NCBI GenBank assembly: GCA_008729055.1 | Contig: SDUX01000008.1 | Coordinates: 4,179,756-4,243,755 of the forward strand | Direction of reading: 5' to 3' | DNA from: Pyropia haitanensis | Lineage: Eukaryota; Rhodophyta; Bangiophyceae; Bangiales; Bangiaceae | DNA: 64,000 nucleotides | Part shown: positions 30,792-40,882 of the stretch, in pieces | How the letters are laid out: each line of letters begins with the position of its first letter | How positions within the stretch are numbered: the stretch's first letter is position 1 | The notes under the pieces: model-generated | The model's database searches: none | What the model saw: the letters and a program-made list of their open reading frames with translations, nothing else | Told to the model about the DNA's origin: nothing | Made by a program: the position numbers and the translations under genes

Positions 30792-31076
30792 AACTTACCC
30801 CTCGTTTGGGGTTCAATTCTGACAGCCGAGATCGCACGAGATTTATGTAGAAGTGAAGCAATTGCGGATGCGCTTACACATGTACCCAAATGTGTAGTCC
30901 CTGCTCAGCCACCAGCTCAAGATGTGTCAATCACTGCCGATCACGCCCCACCTTGACAGCGGTGCGACGGAGCGCCATAACCTCGAGTCCCGCACACACC
31001 TTGACCTGGTCCCGCCTTCACCCTCACCGCGATCCGCACTCACCACCACCACCACCACAGCCGTCCATTGGCACCA

Positions 31077-32010
31077 TGGCCGCCTTCCTCTCCCCGACTG
31101 GCGTCCGCCACTCGCTGCGCTCCCCCGCTGCCCCCCGTCGTTCACGCGCGCGTCGGGGGAGCGCTCCGCCGAGTGGCGCGGCATCCCCTGGGCCGTCACC
31201 CGCGACGCCGCCCTCGCGTCGGTCGGCGCCGGGCGTGACGGCGGCCGCGGCGGCGGCGGCGGCGGCGCCGTCCCCCTCGCTGCCGTCACCAACCCCGCCG
31301 TTGACTACCCCGACTAGTACTGCCGCCCCTTCCACGTGTACACAGGCGGGAAGCCCAGCTGGGCGGCGACGGCCGAGGCAGCAGCCGCCACGCTGGCCGT
31401 CAGCGCGCGCGCGTTTCCCCACCTCCGCCCCGCCGCCCCGTTTGACCGCCTCCTCTCCAGAGTGTACGCGGCGGCGGTGGTGGCGCTCGACGCGCCAGGG
31501 CGGCATCGGCACCGACCGGCTGGGCCCGGTCGTGCACGTGGGGTGTGGCGTCGGCCTGCGCACCCTCGCGCTGCGGTCGCACCTGCCCACCGTGTGCGCC
31601 GTGTCCACGGACACCACCACCTCCTCCCCCTCCCCTTCCCCCGGACCTGCAGGTCATCGGCGTGGACGTGTCCCCCCACGTGCTCGCCGTCGCCGCCGCC
31701 CGCGCGGCCGCCCCTGGCGTCATGTACCGCCACGGCCGCGCCGAGGCGCCGCCCGTCCCGCCCGGCACCGTCAGCGTCGTGGCCCTCCCGTTGCGCACCC
31801 ACGAGGTGCCCGCCACGGAGATCGCCGCGTCGCTCGCCGGCGCGTGCGCGTGCGCTCGCACACGGGGGCGGTCAGGCCACGGAGCCGCACGCGGACGAGG
31901 ACGACCCGCGTGGCGTGGAGGCGGCGGCGGCGGCGGCGGGCTCTTGGGCGCGTCGTGACGGTCGTGACGAGCGACCGTCACCGGACGGTGCCGGTGGTCA
32001 AGCCGGCGCT
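31077..32010 (+). pseudogene. Decayed methyltransferase, copy C
   Basis: The 5' flank, CACCATGGCCGCC start and first residues (MAAFLSPTGVRH) match copy B. About 300 bases corresponding to the middle of the leader are deleted near 31145. The remaining homologous stretches occur in different frames (RRGIPWAVT, then GPVVHVGCGVGLRTLALRSHL). The TAC codon of the PDYYRRPF block has become TAG at 31315-31317. A further deletion near 31860 removes the block before the C-terminal pocket. No frame can produce a full enzyme. Confidence 0.85.
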
Positions 32011-33471
32011 GGGGTGGGGAGGGGTAACGCGTGCGGCGTGTGTGGGTGCGGCCAGTGAGAGTGGGGGGGGCGGGCACAGCGGCGGAGGTGTCCGTCTGTT
32101 TCTTTTTTTCTTTTTTTCTGTTTGGTAGGTGGCGCGCTGGGGCGCGGCGTGCGCGTAGCTCATGATGCCCCGGCGAGCGGTCAACCCCGCTGTTGATGAA
32201 GCGGTGGCCGCCCCGTCGGCAGGATCCCAGCGGCGCCGCGACTCCCGGTCGCCGCCGCGCGTCCGCCCGCGGCGCGCGCGTACCGCCGCGGCCGCGGCGG
32301 GACCGCCACGAACACCCCACCCCCCGGCGACAGCCGCGCCACACCCCAGCCGCCGCCGGCGGTTCCCGCCACGCACACCACGCGGCGTCCCCCCCCCCCC
32401 CCCCCCCCGCGGGTCCACCCGCGCCGCGGTCGCCGCCGCCGACGCGGCCGGGCCCCGCCGCGGCCGTCGCCGCCGCCGACGCCGCCGCCCGTCGCCGCCG
32501 CCGTGGGCGACGGGCGTCTGGATTTGTACAACCGACACGAAAAAAACCAACAAAAAAATGGCAGGGGGAGGTGTGGCCGCGCGCCGTCGGGTCGATGGGC
32601 GGTCACGCCTCCCGTCCGCCGCCGTGCGCCACGGCGGCGGCCGGATGGGGGGGCGCCCGTGGGGGCACGCTGGTGGTGTCGTGCCGCGGTGACGTCACCG
32701 GGGACCGTCGCGGTTGCTGCTGGGAACCGGGGGGGGGGGGGGGGGGGATGCGACGCGCGGCGTGGCGGCGGCGGCGGCGGCGGCGGTCCACTACAGGCGG
32801 TGGCTCCCACCCGTGCAGCGGCTGGCCACGCACTCTCTCCCCGTGCCCTGCATGGCTTGCCACGAGCTGTGGACGGGTGCCACCAGCCCGACCGTGAGGA
32901 GCGGCTACCCAGAGGGGGGAGGGGGAGGGGCGGGCAGGCCGAGGTCGTGCCACTGCTTTGGCTCCGCCGTGCCAGCCGCTTCGCCAACGCTGGGAAGCGG
33001 GTCGTGGCGGCCGGGAAGTGGGACGGGTACGGGTGCGGGATGGCGTGGGAGAGGGGGGGGGGGGGGGGGGGGTACCAGCGGCGGCGACCGTGCCACCGTG
33101 TGCCGCCCACCGGGTGTCCGTCGCTTTCCACTCTGTGGAGGTGCCAGGTGCGGTCATCCCGCTGGTGCTTTGTGTGCCGGGGATGGCGGCCGGCGGGCGC
33201 CCCGGCCGGTGCGCACTCGGAGTATATAGCCAGCAGGTGAGTCGGCGGTGAAGGTGGGGACCTTGCCACCATCCAGCAGCATCTCTCACTCCTCACCACC
33301 ACCACCACCACCACCGCTGCCCCTGCCACCAGCCGCTCAGCCACGCTTCGCGTTCCTCCCCAGCTCCCCCACCCCCATCACCGGCTACCACCGGCGGTAC
33401 CCTGTGTCCAGGACCGCCAGTTTGGTCATTCCCTCCCCCACCTCCCTCCCCCCCCCCACCCGCTGCCCACC
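32011..33471. other. Intergenic upstream of malectin gene 2
   Basis: Homologous to 22692-24171 with many substitutions and indels: a T/C-rich stretch at 32098-32122, GC-rich low complexity with G runs at 32730-32748 and 33053-33072, then the conserved TATA-type element. No gene is supported. Confidence 0.5.
33223..33228 (+). promoter_or_regulatory. TATA-box candidate for malectin gene 2
   Basis: Same GAGTATATAGCCAGCAGGTGAG context as at 23944, about 245 bases before the ATG. Its conservation in flanks that have otherwise drifted suggests function. Confidence 0.5.
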
Positions 33472-36400
33472 ATGATGAGGAAGCACTCTGTCCTGGCGGC
33501 GGCGACCGCCACCATTGCCGCAGCTGCCACCGCGGCCGCCCTGCTCGCCACCACCCTCTCCCCCGCCGCCGCCGCGCCCGCCCCCCCCCTCTTGGCGCTC
33601 AACATTGGCGGCGGCGGCGGCGTCGCGCCCTTTGCCGCCGACGCCGACGCGGCCGCCTACGCCGCTGGCGACGCCACGTCGGTCTACACGTTGGCCGGGG
33701 GCGTGGCCGGCACCGCCCGGCCGGGCCTCTACACCTCCCAGCGGTACGCTTCTACCCGCGGGGCGTTTACGTACGCCCTCCCCCTCGACGCGGGCACCTA
33801 CACGGTGACCCTCCACTGGGCAGAGTTGTGGGCCGGTGCCGCCGCGACGGGCGTGCGCGTCTTTGGCGTGGCCGTGGGGGGGGTGACCGTCGAGCCGGCG
33901 CTCGACGTGTTTGCCGCCACGGGGGGGCTCCGCACCGCCCTGACCCGCTCCTACGTGGCCGTCGTTGCCGACGGCGGGGGGGGGCTGCCCGTGACGTTTA
34001 CCAGCGTCAAGCAAAACGCGATGATCAGTGCCATCGAGGTGCACCGCGGGGGTGAGGGGGCGGGCGACGGCGGGGAGGGTGACGGCGGAGCCGGCGACAG
34101 CGGGGCAAGCGACGATGGGGCGGGCGACAACGACGGGGAGGAGCCGGTCGCATCGACGCCGGCGCCGCTGTGGCTCAACGTGGGCGGCCCCGCCGTGGCG
34201 GGCTACACCCCAGACACCCCGTACGTGACCAACGGCGCCGATACGGGGCTGTGGGGGAGCGCCGCGGGCGTGTCCACCGCCAACGCCGCCGCCGCCGCGC
34301 CCGCCGCGCCGGCGGCCATCTACGCCACCCAGCGGTGGGGGCCGGTGCTCGCCTACACCTTCCCCCTCCCGGCGGGCACCTACACCCTGCGGCTGCACTT
34401 TGCCGAGCTGTACGGCCCGGTGGGCGTCGTCGGCGGGCGTGTCTTTTCCATCACCGCCGCCGGCGGGGGGGCGCCCGTGACGGTCACCGACGTGGACGTG
34501 TACGCGGCCGCGGGCTGGGCGACCGCGTACAGCCGTACGCTGTCGGTGGAGGTGGTCGGGTCGAGCGGCCTCCAGCTGACGCTGACGTCGAGTGTGGAGA
34601 ACGTGGCGTTGCAGGGCATCGAGGTGTTTGACGCGGCGGCCGAGCCGGCGGGCCCACCGTCGGGCGGCGCGCCGGGCGCGCCCGCCCCCATCCCAGAGGA
34701 CCACTTTGCGCACGCGGTCATTGACCCGCTCCCCGCGGCGGTCGTCGACCTGGACAGCAACGGGCACCAAGCGGTGACGCTGTCGGCCTACGACTCGCAC
34801 ACCCACCGCTTCCATGATGGCGCGGCGGGCGAGCTCGTGTCTTTTACGTGGACGGCGGTGGCGACGGGGGAGGTGCTCGGGCGGGGCATCTCGGTGACGG
34901 TGGACTTTCCGCTCGGCACGACTGCCGTCAAGCTGACCGTCGTGGATGATGGGGACAACGCGAGCGACGCCGAGTCGGTCGTGACGGTCGTCGGCTCCCT
35001 CGCACAGGGCGTCTACTGTTACTACTATGCGGGCGACGCGGACGGGGGGGCCAAGCCCGTCTTTGCGGCAGAGAGCCAGGACCTGTCCTTTCCGACGGCG
35101 GCCTCCTTCCCAGAGGGTCCCCACGGGCGCGACGGCTTTACTCAGCGCTGCGTCTTTTGGTACAAGGCGCCCGCCAATGGGGAGTACGTCTTTGAGGCCG
35201 CCTTCGCGGGCGGAGACGTCGAGATGACGCTGGACGGGGCGGCGGTGCTGGCAGCGTCGGCTGGTGGCTCCTCTACCGCCTCTGGGCTGGTGTACCTCAC
35301 GGCGGGGATGCACGAGGCGGTCACCACCTACCGCCACAGCAGCGGCGGCACGGCGGCGACCGTAGCCGTGACGGCCGCCGGCGGCGCGCCCCTGCCTCAA
35401 GAGGCCCTCGAATGGGACCGCGCGACGGTGGCGCCCGTCGTCACGGGCGTGGATCCCCCGTCGGGCGGCCTGCAGCCGGGCACCCCCGTGACGATCACGG
35501 GGGTGGGGTTCTTCACGGCTGACGCGCAGGTGACGTTTGGGGGGGTGGCCGCGACGGTGCTGGCGCGGGACGGCTCGACCGGGCTGACGGTGGAGGCGCC
35601 GGGTGCGGCAGCCGCCGGGACGGTCGACGTGGTGGTGACGACCGGCGGGGGCGTGGCCGGGGAGGGCGGCGTCAGTGGCGGCGTGGCTTACACCTACGAG
35701 CCGGCGGCGGCCGACCCGATCAAGTTTACCCAGACCACCCTCAAGTCGGCCGGCGGTGGCGACTACTACATTGCCGGCCCCACGTCCATTGCGCTCGGCC
35801 CCGACGGCCGCGTGTACGTCGGCCAGTACAACGAGTACATCCAGGCGCTGACGGTGGACGCGGCCACCAACGTCGTTACGGACACGTGCGTCTCCGAGTC
35901 TATCGGCGACAAGCGCAGCGTGCTGTCCCTGGCGTTTGACCCGCTGGCGGACGGCGACGGCTTGACCCTCCTCGCCGCCACCAGCCTGCTCTACTACGCG
36001 CAGCGGCACCGCCGCCCGCTGTCCGAGTGGGACAATGGGGCGGTGGTGGTGCTGCGGCCCGACTTTGGCGGCCACTGCCTGGGGGTGGAGCGGACGCTCC
36101 TGTCGGGGCTGCCCGTCTCCAACCACGACCACGCGGTGCAGGCGCTCGAGTGGGACCAGGCGGGGCGGCTACTGCTCATCGCGGGCGGCCTGACCAACAT
36201 GGGCGCCAACGTGCGGGGCGGCCGCCTGGGCGGCGTCGACGAGACGCCCCTGTCCGCCGCCGTCCTGCGCGCGCCCGTCCACGCGGCCGGCTTTGACGGC
36301 CACGTCGTCTATGACCAGACGGATGACGCGCGGACGTCGCGGCAGGTTGGGGGCTTGGGCGTGACCGTCCACGCGGCGGGCATCCGCAACGGCTACGACG

Positions 36401-37227
36401 TGGTGCTCCACACCAACGGGGAGCTCTACGGGACGGACAACGGGCCCAACGCGGGCTACGGCGACGTCGCCGAGGGGTGCGACGCGTCGTCCGACGGCTT
36501 TACCCAACAGGACAAGCTCCTCCACCTCACCGGCGGCGGCTACTATGGCCACCCCAACCGCAACCGCGCCCGCGATGACGGGCGGCAGTGCTTCTACTAC
36601 CGCAACGCGGAGCCGTCGCAGAACGGCTACACGGCGCCCATGGCGGACCTTGGCCGCTCCTCCATCAACGGCGTGATGGAGTACACGGCCAACCTGTTTG
36701 GGGGCGCCCTCAAGCACGACTTGCTCCTCGCCAAGTTCAGCGGCGGCTCCTCGTCGGGCCAGACGCAGCGGGTGCAGCTGGGCGCCGGCGCCGGCGGCGG
36801 CGGCAAGGCCGAGTCCATCACCGACCTGTTTGGCTTCTCGGGGCTCCTCATGGTGCAGACGCCCGCGGGGGCGGTGCTGTCGCCGCAGCCCCAAAAGAAC
36901 CGCGTCCTCGTCGCCGCGCCCGACTACCCGACGCCCGCCGCGGCGGCGGGGCCGGTGGTGGTGGCGGTGGCGCCCCACCGCGGGCGCGTGGCGGGCGGCA
37001 ACACGGTGACCATTGGCGGGCACCACTTTGGCGGCACCCCCGCCGCCACGATTGGCGGCGCGCCGTGCGGGGACGTGCGCAACGTGGCGCCCGACGGGCG
37101 GTCGTTCCAGTGCACCGCGCCGGCGGGGGCGCCGGGCTCGCTGGTGCGGGTGGTGGTGACTACCTCGGGCGGTCGCGTGAGTGCCGTGACGCCAGGCCGG
37201 GGGGACTACTGGTACATGGAGGTGTAG
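33472..37227 (+). CDS. Secreted malectin-PKD-PA14-TIG-propeller protein, copy 2
   Basis: 1251 residues, the same length and domain order as copy 1: signal peptide, two malectin-like domains, PKD-like, PA14-like, TIG, propeller, TIG. Differences gather in the N-terminal third: the signal peptide (MMRKHSVL against MMRAHSAL), the acidic linker at about 193-230, and a few positions in malectin 2 and the PKD-like domain. In the last ~770 residues I see only one change (HHFGGT against HHFGGA). Silent sites are also nearly identical there. Both copies keep full open frames, so both are probably expressed. Roles are as proposed for copy 1. Confidence 0.88.
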   Translation: MMRKHSVLAAATATIAAAATAAALLATTLSPAAAAPAPPLLALNIGGGGGVAPFAADADAAAYAAGDATSVYTLAGGVAGTARPGLYTSQRYASTRGAFTYALPLDAGTYTVTLHWAELWAGAAATGVRVFGVAVGGVTVEPALDVFAATGGLRTALTRSYVAVVADGGGGLPVTFTSVKQNAMISAIEVHRGGEGAGDGGEGDGGAGDSGASDDGAGDNDGEEPVASTPAPLWLNVGGPAVAGYTPDTPYVTNGADTGLWGSAAGVSTANAAAAAPAAPAAIYATQRWGPVLAYTFPLPAGTYTLRLHFAELYGPVGVVGGRVFSITAAGGGAPVTVTDVDVYAAAGWATAYSRTLSVEVVGSSGLQLTLTSSVENVALQGIEVFDAAAEPAGPPSGGAPGAPAPIPEDHFAHAVIDPLPAAVVDLDSNGHQAVTLSAYDSHTHRFHDGAAGELVSFTWTAVATGEVLGRGISVTVDFPLGTTAVKLTVVDDGDNASDAESVVTVVGSLAQGVYCYYYAGDADGGAKPVFAAESQDLSFPTAASFPEGPHGRDGFTQRCVFWYKAPANGEYVFEAAFAGGDVEMTLDGAAVLAASAGGSSTASGLVYLTAGMHEAVTTYRHSSGGTAATVAVTAAGGAPLPQEALEWDRATVAPVVTGVDPPSGGLQPGTPVTITGVGFFTADAQVTFGGVAATVLARDGSTGLTVEAPGAAAAGTVDVVVTTGGGVAGEGGVSGGVAYTYEPAAADPIKFTQTTLKSAGGGDYYIAGPTSIALGPDGRVYVGQYNEYIQALTVDAATNVVTDTCVSESIGDKRSVLSLAFDPLADGDGLTLLAATSLLYYAQRHRRPLSEWDNGAVVVLRPDFGGHCLGVERTLLSGLPVSNHDHAVQALEWDQAGRLLLIAGGLTNMGANVRGGRLGGVDETPLSAAVLRAPVHAAGFDGHVVYDQTDDARTSRQVGGLGVTVHAAGIRNGYDVVLHTNGELYGTDNGPNAGYGDVAEGCDASSDGFTQQDKLLHLTGGGYYGHPNRNRARDDGRQCFYYRNAEPSQNGYTAPMADLGRSSINGVMEYTANLFGGALKHDLLLAKFSGGSSSGQTQRVQLGAGAGGGGKAESITDLFGFSGLLMVQTPAGAVLSPQPQKNRVLVAAPDYPTPAAAAGPVVVAVAPHRGRVAGGNTVTIGGHHFGGTPAATIGGAPCGDVRNVAPDGRSFQCTAPAGAPGSLVRVVVTTSGGRVSAVTPGRGDYWYMEV

Positions 37228-38812
37228 AGTCGGGGGAGGAGAGGGGCGGGCAAAGACGACGGGAGACGCGACGAGGGTAGGAACATAACACGATAACTGT
37301 GGCAGTCTTGGATCTTGGCCCCATCATGCGGGCGATCAGGCAGTAGACAGTGACGGCATAACCGCAGCCGCCGTAGGGGGGGCCCGAGGAAGGCCGTCGC
37401 GTGGGGAGTCGTCGAGGACGCGGCGGCCAGCAGGTCGGGGGCGACGGCCGAGACAGGATGCAGAGGAGGGGGATGGCGGGCGCCGAGGCAGCGGGCGCCG
37501 CGTGCAGGGTCCCCACGACCTGTCGACAATGAGGTCCGCGTTGCCAGGAGCACGGGCGTCCTTAGCGAGGAGCACCCCACGGCGTCGCCGGGGGAGGACG
37601 CGGCGGAGCTCCGCCACCGTCGCCGCCACTGCGTCCACTCGTAGAGACGCCATGCAGGCAGAGGTGAAGCCGACTGTGGGGGTCCGTCACACTGGCCGGC
37701 TGCTCGCTGCAGAGTCACACCTAGAGGACAAGAGGCTGCCGTACGCCCGCGCGGCGGTCCACGGCCGGCCGCCCCGGCCGTCGCCACCGCCTTGACCGCA
37801 ACCAGACGGACCGGGTCGGCGGCGTCATCCTCGGCCGCCGTCACCCCCCAAGACGCGCACCGGCAGCGGCGGGCGTCGCCCGTCAGCGCCCCGACGCGGT
37901 GCACGCAGGGGAGCGGGGGGCACCGCGGCGCGGGCGGCCGGCGGGGCGGCCCCGTCCGCCGCGCACGGGTCCCACGGCGGCGGCTCTGTGGCGGCGGCAG
38001 CGTGCGGCGGCAGCGGCGGCGGCGGTGGGTCCCCGCGATGGTGGAGCAGCCAAAAAAAAAAAAAACGCGCCGGCGGCGGCCGCGGCGGCGCGGCCGTGCC
38101 GCCGCGCCGCCCCGCGCGCGCCGCCGCCGCCGGTCCCCGGCAGCGGCGGCGACCCGGCGGCGGCGGCACGGGGAGGCGCGCCGTGGTCAACCTGCCGACG
38201 GTGGGGAGTGGTGGCCAAGGGGGCGCCTCGGGGGGTGAGTGTACCCACATGCGGCCATGGGAGCATGGAGAGCGGGGGGGGGGGGGGGGGGGGGGGAAGT
38301 GGCGGTGGGGGGGGTGGCCGGCCGCGGGGGGCAGGGCAGAGCGGCACGGCGGGCACCCGACGCACCCGCCGCCAGTGTCACCGCGCGCGGGGTGTGTGAG
38401 CGGAACCGATGCGTCTGATGGGGCACACCGCCTGCCCACCTGTGGCGGGTGGCGACTCGGACCAAACCGGCGCGTGGATTACCACGTCATTGGCTAGTCC
38501 CGGCCACACCAGCACGTGATTGGCCAACGCTGCCAGTCTCGGAGCTCGCAGATACCCTTCCTGTCCGTTGAGCACAATCGCGGCCGCTTGCCACACCACA
38601 GCCGTCACTGTGGCCGTGCAACACCGCCACGGACAAACGGCCTTGTCAGCGCCCGCCCCGCCGTCCCGCGACACGGCGCGCGCCGCGGCTACGGCCGCGC
38701 CGCCGCGGCGCCCCCAACGAGCACTACTAGCCGACTCCCTGCGACGCAACCATCACCGCGGCTGCTCTCCCCCCCCCCCCCCCCGCCCGTCTCGCTGCCC
38801 CCCCCCCCCCCG
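37228..38812. other. Intergenic between malectin gene 2 and K+ channel
   Basis: The first ~680 bases match the 3' flank of malectin gene 1. After that come GC triplet runs, an A run (38050-38063) and a G run (about 38275-38296). The channel frame is open back to 38516, but its residues there look non-coding. The promoter of the channel gene should lie in 38.4-38.8 kb. Confidence 0.5.
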
Positions 38813-38855
38813 ATGGACCCCCGCCACCCCGGCGGCGGTGGCCATTGCCGCCCAC

Positions 38856-38887
<32 letters not shown>

Positions 38888-39015
38888 GCCTTCACGCCGC
38901 CCACCGCGGCGGCCCGTAGCGGCCGCCACCACACCGCCACACCCGCCGTGGCCGCCGCCACCGCGGCGCGGCGGCCGTCACGCCCACGGCGGCTGGCCAC
39001 CCACCGGCCGTTGCG

Positions 39016-39052
<37 letters not shown>

Positions 39053-40249
39053 GCGGCAGGGACGGGCCGGCCAGCACGCCAGCCTGCCGGCGACCACCCG
39101 TGTGACCGCCGTGCGGTCCCCGCCGGCGGCGGCGGCGGCGGCGGCTCGTCCACGGTGTTTGCGGCGGCTGCGCCGGATGGGCCCGCGCGCCGCGCGCCGC
39201 GGCCGGTACCCGCGGCGCCGCCCGCCGCCGCCGTCTGCTGTTGCCGGCCGGGGCGGGCGTGGCGGTGGGTGTGGCGGTGGCGCCCGCCGCCCGTGGTACT
39301 GGCGGTGGCTGGGCTGGCCACGCACTTGCTGGCTGGGGCGGCGTTGTACCTGGCGTTTGCGCCGGCTGGTGTGGCGGCGGGGGGCGGCGCGGCGGCCGCC
39401 GCGGCGCCGACCTTTCTCGACGCCCTCTACTGGGCGGTGTGTACGGCAACGACGGTGGGGTACGGGGACTATGTGGGCACCACCGCCGCGTCCAAGCTGT
39501 TTGTCGTTGCGTACGTGCTGGTGAGTGTGGCCGCCGTGGGGGGACTCCTCAGCCGCCTCGTCGACCGCGTCGCCGAGCGGCAGCAGCGGCTGCTGATGGC
39601 CGCCGCCGCCGCCGTGGCGCGCCTGTCACCCGCCGCCGCGGCGGCGGCGCTGGCCAACGCGCGGGCGCCCCGCACGGGGGGCGGCGGGGAGGGCCGCGCC
39701 CCCGACGCCGACGCGGCCGTCGAGTGGGGCACCGCCCACGTGCAGTCCCTGCGGCGGGGCTTTGTCGCGTCGGCGGTGGCGCTGGGCGTGACGCTGACGC
39801 TCGGCGGCGTCGTGTACGGCCACCTGCTGTCGCTGTCCGCGGTGGACACGCTCTACTTTCTCGTCGTCACGGCGAGCACGACCGGCTATGGGGATGTGGT
39901 GCCCGCGTCGGCGGCGGGCAAGGCGTTTGCGGTGGGCTGGCTGCTCGTCGCGTCGCTCGGCTTTGCCCGCACCGCCGCGGACGCCGTCGAGTGGCGGCTG
40001 GGGGTGGCGCAGGCGCGGCTGCGGGCGCGGCTGCTCGCCGACCGGATGAGCCGCGGACAGTTTGACGCGGCCGACGCGGACGGGGACGGGCGGATTGATG
40101 AGGTCGAGTACCTCACCGCGGTGCTGGTGGGGCTCGGCAAGACCACCCGCGCGGACGTGGCGGCCATCCGCCGGCGGTTTGCGCAGCTGGACGCGGACGG
40201 GAGTGGGGGGATTGACGCCAAGGAGGTGGCGCTGTACGATGACCACTGA
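38813..40249 (+). CDS. TPK: Two-pore-domain K+ channel with two EF hands (TPK-like)
   Basis: 478 residues from the ATG at 38813 (CGATGGACC). The frame opens earlier, but the extra N-terminus is implausible. A long Ala/Pro/Arg-rich N-tail precedes the first membrane helix (PPVVLAVAGLATHLL), pore loop 1 with filter TVGYGD (214-219) and helix 2. A cytosolic linker leads to helix 3 (VALGVTLTLGGVVYG), pore loop 2 with filter TGYGD (357-361) and helix 4. The C-tail has two canonical EF loops, DADGDGRIDEVE (421-432) and DADGSGGIDAKE (460-471). This is the architecture of plant and algal TPK channels, which carry K+ across vacuolar or other endomembranes and are activated by cytosolic Ca2+. No 14-3-3 site is evident in the N-tail. 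Confidence 0.9.
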
Positions 40250-40882
40250 CGTCTGGGAAGCGGTCGGCGTGTCCCCACCTCGACTGTGGACGTGTATGGT
40301 ACATGCGGTCGTTGAGGCGGCGAGCTGCCGCCACGACGCGAGGCGGGGGATTACGTGCGCCCCGTTTGTAGGAGGACGAATGGCGGCTGCGCCGGGTCGG
40401 CTACGCTGATACGCTGCCAGTTGGGGGGGCCGTGACGCGGCTGGGGCTGAGGGTGCTGCTGTTGACAGACGCGTCTCTACTGGAAAGCCCCGGCACCGGG
40501 CGGATGGGCGTCTGCTGCGGCAGTCGCGGGCCGGCGCCTCGGTGGAGCGCTGTGTTTCACCCACCCACCACCTGTTTGCCACGGCAGCAACTCTGCGGTT
40601 CGAAGGGCCTGGCCACGCTGTCGCCGGCGACAGATGAAGTGGAGCACGCAGCAAATAGTGTTTTCGGATACATAACGACGCATAAGATAGAGAAGCAAAG
40701 AACACGATGCAGACACCCACCTGCCATGCGCCCGAGGGGGTACAACGGGCCGCAGCCACTGCACCGTGCGGAGAGCCACGAGACGAACAAGACCTCCCGC
40801 GCAGCAGCTGCCGCCTATCCCGCACAGGAGCCGTCGGCGGGCAGGCCGCAACGGCGGCCGCACCTAGAGTGTAGGAGGCCCA
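40250..40882. other. Convergent 3' flanks of TPK and PMM genes
   Basis: The two genes end towards each other. The region is less GC-rich, especially 40625-40705. No gene or RNA signal is recognised. Confidence 0.5.

Larger units (their letters stand above)
30885..37910. repeat. Segmental tandem duplication, copy II
   Basis: Counterpart of 21190-28630, in the same orientation. It starts near the shared TCAATCACTGCCGATCAC upstream motif, runs through the decayed methyltransferase C, the malectin promoter and malectin gene 2, and fades out near 37.9 kb. The transposon lies just outside its left edge. Confidence 0.85.

Noticed and set aside
38516..38812. Upstream Met of the K+ channel frame
   Set aside because: The 99 extra residues have no channel-like features, and the DNA resembles the intergenic low-complexity sequence.
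40595..40625. GGTTCGAA-like box suggesting a tRNA T-arm
   Set aside because: No matching acceptor, D-arm or anticodon stem could be drawn around it.
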